From the NCBI RefSeq assembly GCF_030825805.1, contig NZ_JAPJPF010000038.1, positions 1 through 18,875 of the forward strand: a stretch of DNA of 18,875 bases. Direction: 5' to 3'. Position 1 is the stretch's first letter; each line of letters starts with the position of its first letter. Below the pieces are notes generated by a model. It had not been told where the DNA came from and made no database searches. It worked only from the letters and a program-made list of their open reading frames with translations. Shown here piece by piece: positions 8,350 through 15,042 of this stretch. Made by a program: the position numbers and the translations under genes. Source of the DNA: Streptococcus sp. (lineage in GTDB: Bacteria > Bacillota > Bacilli > Lactobacillales > Streptococcaceae).

Positions 8350-9089
8350 TTCGGATTTCACAATTATCAAAATCTTTTTCCGGTCAAGTGGTCCTAGACC
8401 ATCTCGATTTGGAAGTTCAAAAAGGGGAAGTCGTTGCTTTGATCGGTTCTTCTGGAGCTGGGAAATCAACCTTCTTGAGAAGCTTGAACTATTTGGAAGC
8501 ACCAGATAGTGGTAGCATTGAGATCAATGGGGAAAAGGTAGACTTTGAAACCATCAGTAAGGACGAGATCCTGACCCTTCGAAGAAAGCTAGCTATGGTC
8601 TTTCAACAGTTTAATCTTTTCAGTCGCAAGACTGCTTTGGACAATGTCAAGGAAGGACTGATCGTCGTCAAAGGCTTATCCGACCAGGAAGCGACCAAGA
8701 TTGCCAAAGAAGAACTCGCAAAAGTCGGTCTGTCGGACCGCGAAACCCATTACCCTCGTCATTTGTCCGGAGGGCAGAAACAACGGGTAGCCTTGGCGCG
8801 TGCCCTAGCCATGAAGCCGGAAGTCCTCTTGTTGGATGAGCCAACTTCAGCCCTTGATCCGGAATTGGTCGGAGAGGTAGAAAAAGCCATCGCAGCAGCA
8901 GCTCAGGCAGGTCAAACCATGATTTTGGTCAGTCATGACATGAGCTTTGTTTCCCAGGTGGCGGACAAGGTCTTGTTCCTTGATAAGGGAAAAATTATTG
9001 AATCTGGGACTCCAGAAGAGATTATGAATGCTCCTAAAGAAGAGCGGACAAAAGAATTCTTTGCTAGTTACAAACGAACGTTTGTTTGA
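8346..9089 (+). CDS. tcyC: amino-acid (probably cystine) ABC transporter ATP-binding protein
   Basis: A 247-residue cytoplasmic ATPase subunit that powers the adjacent permease. The order is standard: Walker A GSSGAGKST (34-42), Q-loop FQQFN (86-90), signature LSGGQ (140-144), Walker B LLLDE (161-165), D-loop SALD and the switch histidine H197 in VSHDM. Length and motifs fit the GlnQ/TcyC class. I chose the ATG at 8346 rather than an in-frame upstream start near 8271: it follows GAGGAGG (8329-8335), overlaps the permease stop as ATGA, and gives the usual MIRISQLSKSF opening. The 3' end of the gene carries a palindrome (9070-9085) and a promoter-like element overlapping the stop codon. Confidence 0.92.
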   Translation: MIRISQLSKSFSGQVVLDHLDLEVQKGEVVALIGSSGAGKSTFLRSLNYLEAPDSGSIEINGEKVDFETISKDEILTLRRKLAMVFQQFNLFSRKTALDNVKEGLIVVKGLSDQEATKIAKEELAKVGLSDRETHYPRHLSGGQKQRVALARALAMKPEVLLLDEPTSALDPELVGEVEKAIAAAAQAGQTMILVSHDMSFVSQVADKVLFLDKGKIIESGTPEEIMNAPKEERTKEFFASYKRTFV

Positions 9090-9095
9090 TATAAT
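9068..9095 (+). promoter_or_regulatory. candidate promoter overlapping the tcyC stop codon
   Basis: TTACAA (9068-9073), a 16-bp spacer and TATAAT (9090-9095), preceded by TGA (9087-9089), make an extended -10 promoter; the TGA is also the tcyC stop codon. The expected start is near 9102, directly before the hairpin at 9107. It could drive the downstream small ORF, DUF4059 gene and trxB if that hairpin is read through. Confidence 0.5.
9070..9085. repeat. perfect 7-2-7 inverted repeat, candidate operator
   Basis: ACAAACG-AA-CGTTTGT is an exact palindrome lying between the -35 and -10 of the candidate promoter, inside the last tcyC codons (SYKRTFV). With a two-base centre and no T-tract it cannot be a terminator stem. 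Its form resembles a dimeric repressor site of the TetR type. No cognate regulator is encoded in the window. Confidence 0.45.
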
Positions 9096-9106
9096 ATATA
9101 AGAGCT

Positions 9107-9142
9107 CGAGTCTGGAACGCGATGTTTCAGACTCGGATTTTT
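9107..9142 (+). terminator. intrinsic terminator after tcyC (possible attenuator)
   Basis: CGAGTCTGGAA (9107-9117) pairs with TTTCAGACTCG (9125-9135), 11 bp with one G-T wobble, around the loop CGCGATG, then ATTTTTC. It ends the tcyBC transcript. Because a promoter-like element precedes it, it could also act as an attenuator for downstream genes. Confidence 0.85.
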
Positions 9143-9170
9143 CTTTGAGTAGGTGCCTCAGGAGAAGATG

Positions 9171-9290
9171 ATGATTAGTAGTCTACTTTTCCGCATAGAT
9201 AGGTATTTCAAGTTGACCAACGGTGAACGAAACGAAGCGGCATCTCGTCCCCTCATTCCAAGTTTGGATACTAAGGAGATCTTATGTTAA
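9171..9290 (+). CDS. candidate small protein of 39 residues, unrecognised
   Basis: A short ORF reads MISSLLFRIDRYFKLTNGER, then a mixed-charge stretch with SRPLIPSLDTKEILC to the end. AGGAG (9160-9164) stands six bases before the ATG at 9171; another ATG at 9168 would give 40 residues but is only three bases from it. The stop TAA (9288-9290) overlaps the DUF4059 start (ATG 9284), the usual sign of translational coupling. It occupies nearly all the otherwise empty space between the tcyC terminator and the DUF4059 gene. No membrane segment, signal peptide or known domain is seen. The last sense codon is a cysteine, which may or may not matter beside cystine and thioredoxin genes. It could be a real microprotein, a leader peptide or chance. 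Confidence 0.42.
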   Translation: MISSLLFRIDRYFKLTNGERNEAASRPLIPSLDTKEILC

Positions 9291-9511
9291 ACCAATTGCT
9301 ATCTCTCTATATCGAGAGCTTAATCATCACTTCAGTTGGGGTGTTGGTTGCTTCAGCTGTTTGGATAGGCTTGCGAGTAGCTCGTAAGACGGATAAAACA
9401 GCTAAGGAACGCCAGTTACACCTCTATGATATTTTATTAATTGATATTATGACAATTCCAGTCCTTACCTTTGCAGTCATTGGAGTTCTGTTTATTCTTC
9501 GAGCAAGATAA
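9284..9511 (+). CDS. DUF4059 family small membrane protein
   Basis: A 75-residue protein with two hydrophobic helices, about residues 10-30 and 50-72. A basic, polar linker between them contains RKTDKTAKERQLHLYD. Length, topology and position directly before trxB fit the streptococcal DUF4059 family as I recall it; its function is unknown. The RBS TAAGGAG stands about eight bases before the ATG. It starts inside the end of a 39-residue candidate ORF and is followed 58 bases later by trxB. A link to thiol redox is suggested only by its neighbours. Confidence 0.8.
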   Translation: MLNQLLSLYIESLIITSVGVLVASAVWIGLRVARKTDKTAKERQLHLYDILLIDIMTIPVLTFAVIGVLFILRAR

Positions 9512-9540
9512 TTGCAAAATGATTGAATTGGAGTTAGAAT
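9512..9540 (+). promoter_or_regulatory. candidate trxB promoter
   Basis: TTGCAA (9512-9517), a 17-bp spacer and TAGAAT (9535-9540) lie in the gap after the DUF4059 gene. The expected start is near 9547, before the AAAGGAG RBS of trxB. Confidence 0.5.
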
Positions 9541-9569
9541 CAAGATAGTTACAACAAAAGGAGAAGCTT

Positions 9570-10484
9570 ATGTATGATACACTGATTATCGGCGCAGGAC
9601 CTGCGGGAATGACCGCAGCCTTGTATGCAGCCCGCAGCAATCTCAAGGTTGCCTTGTTAGAAGCAGGAATTCCTGGCGGACAGATGAACAACACGTCTGA
9701 CATTGAAAATTATCCAGGCTATGCCAACATCAGTGGTCCTGAATTGGCTGAAAAGATGTTTGAGCCACTAGAAACCCTAGGTGTGGAACACTTGTTCGGT
9801 AGAGCCGAAAACATTGTGGATCAAGGAAGCTACAAGGAAATTACGACAGATGATGGCCTCTTGCAAGCCAAGACCGTTATTATTGCGACTGGTTCTAACC
9901 ATCGCTTGTTGGGAGTTCCAGGTGAAGAAGAATTAAATAGTCGTGGGGTTTCTTATTGCGCTGTCTGTGATGGTGCCTTCTTCCGGGATGAAGACCTCAT
10001 GGTTGTTGGTGGAGGAGATTCTGCGGTTGAAGAGGCAATCTTCCTGACTCAGTTTGCTAAGTCTGTTACCATTGTTCATCGACGCGATGCCCTACGTGCC
10101 CAAAAAGTTCTTCAAGACCGAGCTTTTGCCAATGAAAAGATTCACTTTGCTTGGAATACAGTGGTCGAAGAGATTAAAGGGGATAACCGTGTGACCAGTC
10201 TCGTCTTAAAAGATGTTCAAACAGGTGAGGTTCGCGAGCAAGCAGCTGGTGGTGTCTTTATCTATGTGGGCTTGGATCCTGTCAGTGACTTTGCCCAAGA
10301 CCTCGGTATTCTAGACGATCAAGGTTGGGTGATCACGGATGATCACATGAAGACCTCCGTGCCGGGTGTCTTTGCGGTTGGAGATGTCCGCCAAAAAGAT
10401 CTTCGTCAGGTTACTACAGCTGTTGGGGATGGCGCTGTCGCCGGTCAAGAAGCTTATAAATATATTACTGAACACGAAGAATAA
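9570..10484 (+). CDS. trxB: thioredoxin reductase (NADPH)
   Basis: A 304-residue FAD flavoenzyme that reduces oxidised thioredoxin with NADPH in the cytoplasm. It shows the FAD-binding GAGPAG (8-13), a GGQM segment, the redox-active disulfide C130-A-V-C133, the NADPH-binding GGGDSA (147-152) and the late FAD motif VFAVGDVR (about 268-275). Length is typical of low-molecular-weight bacterial TrxB. The AAAAGGAG RBS is seven bases from the ATG. It stands after the DUF4059 gene and the cystine-type importer, fitting a thiol-redox neighbourhood. A terminator follows at once, so it is the last gene of its unit. Confidence 0.97.
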   Translation: MYDTLIIGAGPAGMTAALYAARSNLKVALLEAGIPGGQMNNTSDIENYPGYANISGPELAEKMFEPLETLGVEHLFGRAENIVDQGSYKEITTDDGLLQAKTVIIATGSNHRLLGVPGEEELNSRGVSYCAVCDGAFFRDEDLMVVGGGDSAVEEAIFLTQFAKSVTIVHRRDALRAQKVLQDRAFANEKIHFAWNTVVEEIKGDNRVTSLVLKDVQTGEVREQAAGGVFIYVGLDPVSDFAQDLGILDDQGWVITDDHMKTSVPGVFAVGDVRQKDLRQVTTAVGDGAVAGQEAYKYITEHEE

Positions 10485-10493
10485 GAAAGAAGA

Positions 10494-10540
10494 AAGGGAT
10501 GTTCGTCTGATGGAAAGAGGCGAAGATCCCTTCTTTTTTA
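10494..10540 (+). terminator. intrinsic terminator of trxB
   Basis: AAGGGAT-G-TTCGTC (10494-10507) pairs with GGCGAA-G-ATCCCTT (10519-10532) around an 11-base loop. There is one internal mismatch and one wobble. The stem is followed by CTTTTTTA. Confidence 0.82.
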
Positions 10541-10594
10541 CGATAAAAAATGAGGCTTAGCCCGGATTAAACTCATGTGGTCCTGCTTAAAATG

Positions 10595-10603
10595 TGCTAT
10601 AAT
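10595..10603 (+). promoter_or_regulatory. extended -10 promoter of pncB-nadE
   Basis: TGCTATAAT is a perfect extended -10; there is no clear -35. The expected start is near 10610, leaving a leader of about 76 bases before the pncB ATG, which contains the repeat at 10622-10655. Confidence 0.72.
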
Positions 10604-10621
10604 GTGTTTAAAATTATTTTG

Positions 10622-10655
10622 GACTGTGCCAGTTGACAGAGCGTGACTGGTGCCA
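10622..10655 (+). repeat. imperfect direct repeat / hairpin in the pncB leader
   Basis: GACTGTGCCA (10622-10631) recurs as GACTGGTGCCA (10645-10655), 23 bases later (about two helical turns). The same bases can fold: GTGCCAGT (10626-10633) with ACTGGTGC (10646-10653), 8 bp including two G-T wobbles, with a 12-base loop. It lies between the promoter and the RBS and has no T-tract, so it is a candidate operator or RNA leader element. A niacin-responsive repressor (NiaR) would be a logical candidate, but I cannot match a consensus. Confidence 0.4.
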
Positions 10656-10685
10656 CGACGTAAGAAAAAAGAAGAGGGATCAAAC

Positions 10686-12143
10686 ATGTACCCAGATGAT
10701 AGCTTAACTCTCCATACGGATTTGTACCAAATCAATATGATGCAGGTTTACTTTGAGCAAGGCATCCACAATAAAAAGGCAGTCTTCGAAGCCTATTTCC
10801 GCCAGCAACCTTTTAAAAATGGCTATGCCGTCTTTGCAGGTCTTGAGCGCATTGTTAACTATTTGAAGAATCTACATTTTTCAGAGTCGGATATTGCCTA
10901 CTTAGAATCCTTGGGCTACGAAGGAGCCTTCCTGGATTACTTGAAAAATTTCAAAATGGAATTGACTGTTCGTTCTGCCAAAGAAGGGGACCTAGTCTTT
11001 GCCAATGAGCCGATTGTCCAAGTAGAAGGACCGCTTGCCCAGTGTCAGTTGGTCGAAACGGCCCTCCTCAATATTGTCAATTTCCAAACCTTGATTGCCA
11101 CAAAAGCCGCTCGAATCAAGGCTGTGATCGAAGACGAACCTTTGATGGAGTTCGGAACTCGTAGAGCACAAGAAATGGATGCGGCTATTTGGGGAACCCG
11201 TGCAGCCGTTATTGGAGGCGCTAGCGGGACCAGTAACGTACGTGCAGGAAAACTCTTTGACATCCCTGTCCTTGGGACCCATGCCCATGCCTTGGTGCAG
11301 GTCTATGGCGATGATTATAAAGCCTTCAAGGCCTATGCTGAGACCCATCGCAACTGTGTCTTCCTAGTGGATACCTATGATACATTGCGTATCGGAGTTC
11401 CGGCTGCGATTCAGGTGGCGCGTGAGATGGGAGATCGTATCAACTTCCTAGGAGTGCGGATTGACTCTGGAGATATTGCCTACATTTCGAAAAAGGTTCG
11501 CCAACAGTTGGATGAAGCTGGTTTCACAGAAGCGAAGATCTATGCTTCAAATGATTTGGATGAGAACACCATCCTCAACTTGAAGATGCAAAAGGCTAAG
11601 ATTGATGTCTGGGGTGTCGGAACCAAGTTGATCACAGCCTATGACCAACCAGCCCTCGGAGCAGTCTATAAGATTGTTGCTATCGAAGACGAAAATGGTC
11701 AAATGCGAAATACCATCAAACTGTCTAACAATGCTGAAAAAGTTTCAACCCCAGGGAAGAAGCAAGTTTGGCGTATTACCAGTCGGGAAAAAGGCAAATC
11801 GGAAGGGGATTACATCACTTACGATGGAGTAGATGTCAATGAACTGACAGAAATCAAGATGTTCCATCCGACCTATACCTATATCAAGAAGACGGTTCGC
11901 GATTTCGATGCCATCCCTCTCTTGGTCGATATTTTCAAAGATGGGAAACTAGTCTACAAATTGCCAACCTTGATGGATATCCAAGCATATGCTCGGAAGG
12001 AATTTGACAAGCTCTGGGACGAATACAAACGTGTCCTCAATCCACAACATTATCCAGTGGACTTGGCCAAGGACGTATGGCAAGATAAGATGGACCTCAT
12101 CGATCAGATGCGTCAGAAAGCCTTGGGAGGTGAAGAAGAATGA
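10686..12143 (+). CDS. pncB: nicotinate phosphoribosyltransferase
   Basis: A 485-residue cytoplasmic enzyme of the Preiss-Handler pathway. It joins nicotinate to PRPP, coupled to ATP hydrolysis, giving nicotinate mononucleotide for NAD synthesis. Recognisable segments are TDLYQINMM (11-19), EFGTRRAQE (155-163), GGASGTSN (177-184) and LGTHAHA (196-202), which in this family holds the phosphorylated histidine. Next come [10 protein letters not shown] and a GVRIDSGD phosphate-binding stretch. I start at the ATG at 10686 with RBS AAGAGGG, giving the usual [15 protein letters not shown] opening; a GTG at 10650 would add 12 lysine-rich residues encoded by the RBS region and is unlikely. The stop overlaps nadE by four bases, so the two enzymes are coupled. 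Confidence 0.96.
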   Translation: MYPDDSLTLHTDLYQINMMQVYFEQGIHNKKAVFEAYFRQQPFKNGYAVFAGLERIVNYLKNLHFSESDIAYLESLGYEGAFLDYLKNFKMELTVRSAKEGDLVFANEPIVQVEGPLAQCQLVETALLNIVNFQTLIATKAARIKAVIEDEPLMEFGTRRAQEMDAAIWGTRAAVIGGASGTSNVRAGKLFDIPVLGTHAHALVQVYGDDYKAFKAYAETHRNCVFLVDTYDTLRIGVPAAIQVAREMGDRINFLGVRIDSGDIAYISKKVRQQLDEAGFTEAKIYASNDLDENTILNLKMQKAKIDVWGVGTKLITAYDQPALGAVYKIVAIEDENGQMRNTIKLSNNAEKVSTPGKKQVWRITSREKGKSEGDYITYDGVDVNELTEIKMFHPTYTYIKKTVRDFDAIPLLVDIFKDGKLVYKLPTLMDIQAYARKEFDKLWDEYKRVLNPQHYPVDLAKDVWQDKMDLIDQMRQKALGGEEE

Positions 12144-12964
12144 GCCTACAAGAAGATATTATTGCCCAATTAGGGGTCAAGCCAGTCATTGATCCTCAAG
12201 AAGAGATTCGCCGGTCCATTGATTTTTTGAAGGACTACCTGCAAAAACATCCTTTTCTAAAGACCTTTGTCTTAGGAATTTCGGGAGGACAGGACTCGAC
12301 CCTAGCGGGTCGCCTGGCTCAATTAGCCATGGAGGAAATGCGGGCAGAGACTGGAGATGCCAGTTATCAGTTTGTTGCTGTCCGCTTGCCCTACGGTGTT
12401 CAAGCGGATGAAGCAGATGCCCAAAAGGCCTTGGCCTTCATCCAGCCAGACGTCAGCCTGGTCGTGAACATCAAGGAATCGGTCGATGCCATGGAGCGTG
12501 CTGTCGAAGCGACAGGAACAGATGTCTCAGATTTTAACAAGGGCAATATCAAGGCACGGAGTCGGATGGTTGCTCAGTACGCTCTAGCAGGTGCCTATAG
12601 CGGAGCCGTCATTGGGACGGACCATGCGGCCGAAAATATCACTGGTTTCTTTACCAAGTTTGGAGATGGCGGAGCCGATATCCTTCCTCTCTACCGCCTT
12701 AATAAGCGCCAAGGCAAGCAGTTGCTTCAGGCACTGGGAGCTGATCCTGCCTTGTATGAGAAGGTACCGATTGCAGATTTGGAAGAAGAAAAGCCAGGTA
12801 TCGCTGACGAAGTAGCTCTTGGGGTGACCTATGCAGAAATTGATGACTACCTAGAAGGGAAATCAGTTAGCCCAGAAGCTCAAGCAACCATTGAAAACTG
12901 GTGGCACAAAGGCCAACACAAACGTCATCTACCGATTACGGTATTTGATACCTTCTGGCGTTGA
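12140..12964 (+). CDS. nadE: NH3-dependent NAD+ synthetase
   Basis: A 274-residue cytoplasmic ligase that amidates nicotinate adenine dinucleotide to NAD+ using ammonia and ATP, the last NAD biosynthesis step. The PP-loop SGGQDS (48-53) and later [20 protein letters not shown] segment identify it. There is no glutaminase domain, so it belongs to the short ammonia-dependent form. It shares an ATGA overlap with pncB; the nicotinate-mononucleotide adenylyltransferase (nadD) that links the two steps is not in the window. A terminator follows nine bases after the stop. Confidence 0.97.
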   Translation: MSLQEDIIAQLGVKPVIDPQEEIRRSIDFLKDYLQKHPFLKTFVLGISGGQDSTLAGRLAQLAMEEMRAETGDASYQFVAVRLPYGVQADEADAQKALAFIQPDVSLVVNIKESVDAMERAVEATGTDVSDFNKGNIKARSRMVAQYALAGAYSGAVIGTDHAAENITGFFTKFGDGGADILPLYRLNKRQGKQLLQALGADPALYEKVPIADLEEEKPGIADEVALGVTYAEIDDYLEGKSVSPEAQATIENWWHKGQHKRHLPITVFDTFWR

Positions 12965-12972
12965 TAGAAAAG

Positions 12973-12998
12973 AAAAGTCGGTTGAGCCGACTTTTTTT
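12973..12998 (+). terminator. intrinsic terminator of pncB-nadE
   Basis: A perfect 9-bp stem AAAAGTCGG (12973-12981) with CCGACTTTT (12987-12995) closes loop TTGAG and is followed by a T run to 12998. Confidence 0.9.
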
Positions 12999-13020
12999 AA
13001 ACAGAATAGGAGGAAAGTAG

Positions 13021-13572
13021 ATGAGAAAATTGGGTACTATTGAACTGGAAACCAAGCGTTTATTATTAAGACGCTTTGTTGTAGAGGATGCAAAGGCAAT
13101 GTTTGAAAATTGGGCATCTGATGCAGATAATCTTAAATATGTGACTTGGGATCCCCATCCAAATCCTCAAGTGACTCGAGCTTCAATTGAGAGATGGCTC
13201 CTTCATTACCAAGAGGAAAACACCTACAAATGGGCGATTTGTAAGAAAGATGATCCCGCACAAGTGATAGGTGATATCAGTGTCGTTTCTCAGGATTCGC
13301 AAAAAGAACTGTGTGAAGTCGGCTATATTCTAGGGAAGAACTTCTGGGGTCAAGGTCTGATGACAGAAGCCCTCCAGGCTGTTTTACACTTTTTGTTGGT
13401 AGAGGTGGGATTCAAGGAAGTTCAGGCCAAGTATGTCAGTTTGAACCCTGCTTCGGGACGGGTAATGGCAAAAGCTGGAATGCAATATCTTGAAACTCTC
13501 CCAGATGCTGTTGCCAGAAAAGGCTATGTCGGAGATCAAATAATCTACACTATCCATTCTTCTGACCTTTAA
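13021..13572 (+). CDS. GNAT family N-acetyltransferase (RimJ/RimL type)
   Basis: A 183-residue acetyl-CoA-dependent acetyltransferase. The opening IELETKRLLLRRFVVEDA is typical of RimJ/RimL-like members (Acetyltransf_3). The acetyl-CoA loop is GKNFWGQGLMTEA (105-117), preceded by an EVGYIL strand (99-104) and followed by LNPASGRVMAKAGM near residue 145. The substrate (ribosomal protein, other protein, aminoglycoside or small amine) cannot be told. The RBS TAGGAGG is strong, but only 22 bases separate the ATG from the T-run of the nadE terminator, so no separate promoter fits. It presumably depends on read-through. It may be a lineage-specific insertion between nadE and pepC. Confidence 0.88.
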   Translation: MRKLGTIELETKRLLLRRFVVEDAKAMFENWASDADNLKYVTWDPHPNPQVTRASIERWLLHYQEENTYKWAICKKDDPAQVIGDISVVSQDSQKELCEVGYILGKNFWGQGLMTEALQAVLHFLLVEVGFKEVQAKYVSLNPASGRVMAKAGMQYLETLPDAVARKGYVGDQIIYTIHSSDL

Positions 13573-13584
13573 AACAATTTTTAC

Positions 13585-13612
13585 TTGAAGATTTTAGCCA
13601 ATGGTCTATAAT
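13585..13612 (+). promoter_or_regulatory. pepC promoter
   Basis: TTGAAG (13585-13590), a 16-bp spacer and TATAAT (13607-13612). The expected start is near 13619, just before the AAAGGAG RBS of pepC. Confidence 0.75.
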
Positions 13613-13640
13613 GGTAAGTAGCTTTACAAAGGAGAATTTT

Positions 13641-14978
13641 ATGTCAGAATTAACACAAGAATTTACAGATCAACTCTATGCGAATTACCAAGCAAATGTG
13701 AAATTTGCGGCTCTTGAAAATGCCATCACCCACAATGGGATTCATGCAGCTTTAGAGACACGCAAAAGTGCAGTAGAAAACACCCCCGTCTTTTCTCTTG
13801 ATTTGACCAAGGATAAGGTGACGGACCAGAAAGCTTCTGGTCGTTGCTGGATGTTTGCGGCTCTAAATACCTTCCGTCATAAAATGATTGCCAGCTTCCA
13901 ATTAGAGGATTTTGAGTTGTCTCAAGCTCATACCTTCTTCTGGGACAAGTACGAAAAATCCAACTGGTTCTTGGAACAAATCATTGCGACAGCGGACCAG
14001 GACTTGACCAGTCGCAAGGTGGCCTTCCTCCTTCAAACCCCTCAACAAGATGGTGGTCAATGGGATATGGTCGTTTCCCTTTTTGAAAAATATGGGGTCG
14101 TACCCAAGTCTGTCTATCCAGAATCCATCTCATCTAGCAATAGCCGGGAGCTCAATACCTACTTAAACAAATTGTTGCGTCAAGATGCTCAGATCCTGCG
14201 CGAATTGCTTGCGACTGGAGCAGATTTAGCAACGGTTCAAAGCAAGAAAGAAGAGCTCCTGCAAGAAATCTTTAATTTCTTAGCTATGTCACTGGGCTTG
14301 CCCCCTCGTACATTTAGTTTCTCTTATCGCGATAAGGACAATAACTTCCACACAGAGTCTGGCTTGACACCTCAAAGCTTTTACAAAAAATATGTGGATC
14401 TTCAGTTGGAGGACTACGTTTCTGTTATCAATGCGCCTACGGCAGACAAGCCTTATGGACAGTCCTACACAGTTGAGATGCTGGGGAATGTGGTCGGTAG
14501 CCGTGAAGTCCGCTACCTCAACGTTCCGATGGAGCGCTTGAAAGAATTGGCCATTGCTCAAATGAAAGCTGGGGAAACTGTTTGGTTTGGATCGGATGTC
14601 GGCCAAGTTAGCAACCGGAAAGCTGGAATCCTTGCGACAGATGTCTATGATTTTGAAGCGGGAATGGATATCCAGTTGACTCAAGATAAGGCAGGGCGTT
14701 TGGATTATGCGGAAAGTCTCATGACCCATGCCATGGTCTTGACTGGTATAGATCTGGACGAAGCTGGACGTCCTCTCAAATGGAAGGTTGAGAATTCTTG
14801 GGGAGATAAAGTCGGAACAGATGGCTACTTTGTTGCTTCTGACGCCTGGATGGACGAATACACCTACCAAATCGTTGTCCGCAAGGAACTGTTGACAGCG
14901 GAAGAATTGGCTGCTTATGAGGCAGAGCCAATCGTCTTGGCTCCATGGGATCCGATGGGGGCTTTGGCTTCTAAGTAA
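13641..14978 (+). CDS. pepC: aminopeptidase C (C1-family cysteine peptidase, bleomycin hydrolase-like)
   Basis: A 445-residue cytoplasmic thiol aminopeptidase that trims N-terminal residues from peptides taken up from casein-like or host proteins. The catalytic triad is visible: Cys69 in ASGRCWMFAALN, His363 in LMTHAMVLTG and Asn385 in VENSWGDK. The family is usually a hexameric barrel with the active sites inside. Length matches streptococcal and lactococcal PepC, and the ending AYEAEPIVLAPWDPMGA is characteristic. The start is the ATG at 13641 after AAAGGAG; an upstream ATG at 13611 would overlap the -10 TATAAT and is rejected. It has its own promoter and a strong terminator and looks monocistronic. 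Confidence 0.96.
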   Translation: MSELTQEFTDQLYANYQANVKFAALENAITHNGIHAALETRKSAVENTPVFSLDLTKDKVTDQKASGRCWMFAALNTFRHKMIASFQLEDFELSQAHTFFWDKYEKSNWFLEQIIATADQDLTSRKVAFLLQTPQQDGGQWDMVVSLFEKYGVVPKSVYPESISSSNSRELNTYLNKLLRQDAQILRELLATGADLATVQSKKEELLQEIFNFLAMSLGLPPRTFSFSYRDKDNNFHTESGLTPQSFYKKYVDLQLEDYVSVINAPTADKPYGQSYTVEMLGNVVGSREVRYLNVPMERLKELAIAQMKAGETVWFGSDVGQVSNRKAGILATDVYDFEAGMDIQLTQDKAGRLDYAESLMTHAMVLTGIDLDEAGRPLKWKVENSWGDKVGTDGYFVASDAWMDEYTYQIVVRKELLTAEELAAYEAEPIVLAPWDPMGALASK

Positions 14979-14987
14979 GTTGAATTG

Positions 14988-15021
14988 AAAAGCACGATTG
15001 TTGATTAACAATCGTGCTTTT
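14988..15021. terminator. bidirectional terminator between pepC and pbp1A
   Basis: A perfect 15-bp stem AAAAGCACGATTGTT (14988-15002) with AACAATCGTGCTTTT (15007-15021) closes loop GATT. A/T ends on both sides allow it to end pepC (plus) and pbp1A (minus). Confidence 0.93.
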
Positions 15022-15042
15022 GTTTGGACTTAAATTATCTGA

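Noticed and set aside
10501..10560. 16-residue ORF (MERGEDPFF...) after trxB
   Set aside because: It lies inside the terminator hairpin and its T-run, with no RBS of its own.
10650..10685. Upstream GTG start for pncB
   Set aside because: The added residues (PRRKKKEEGSN) are encoded by the RBS region, and the ATG at 10686 gives the family-typical N-terminus with a proper RBS.
13611..13640. Upstream ATG start for pepC
   Set aside because: It would overlap the -10 TATAAT and lie upstream of the expected transcription start. The ATG at 13641 has a strong RBS.
14289..15011. 240-residue ORF antisense to pepC
   Set aside because: It lies wholly opposite the well-supported pepC and runs through its terminator. 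The product has no recognisable domain and there is no RBS or promoter. It is a shadow frame.
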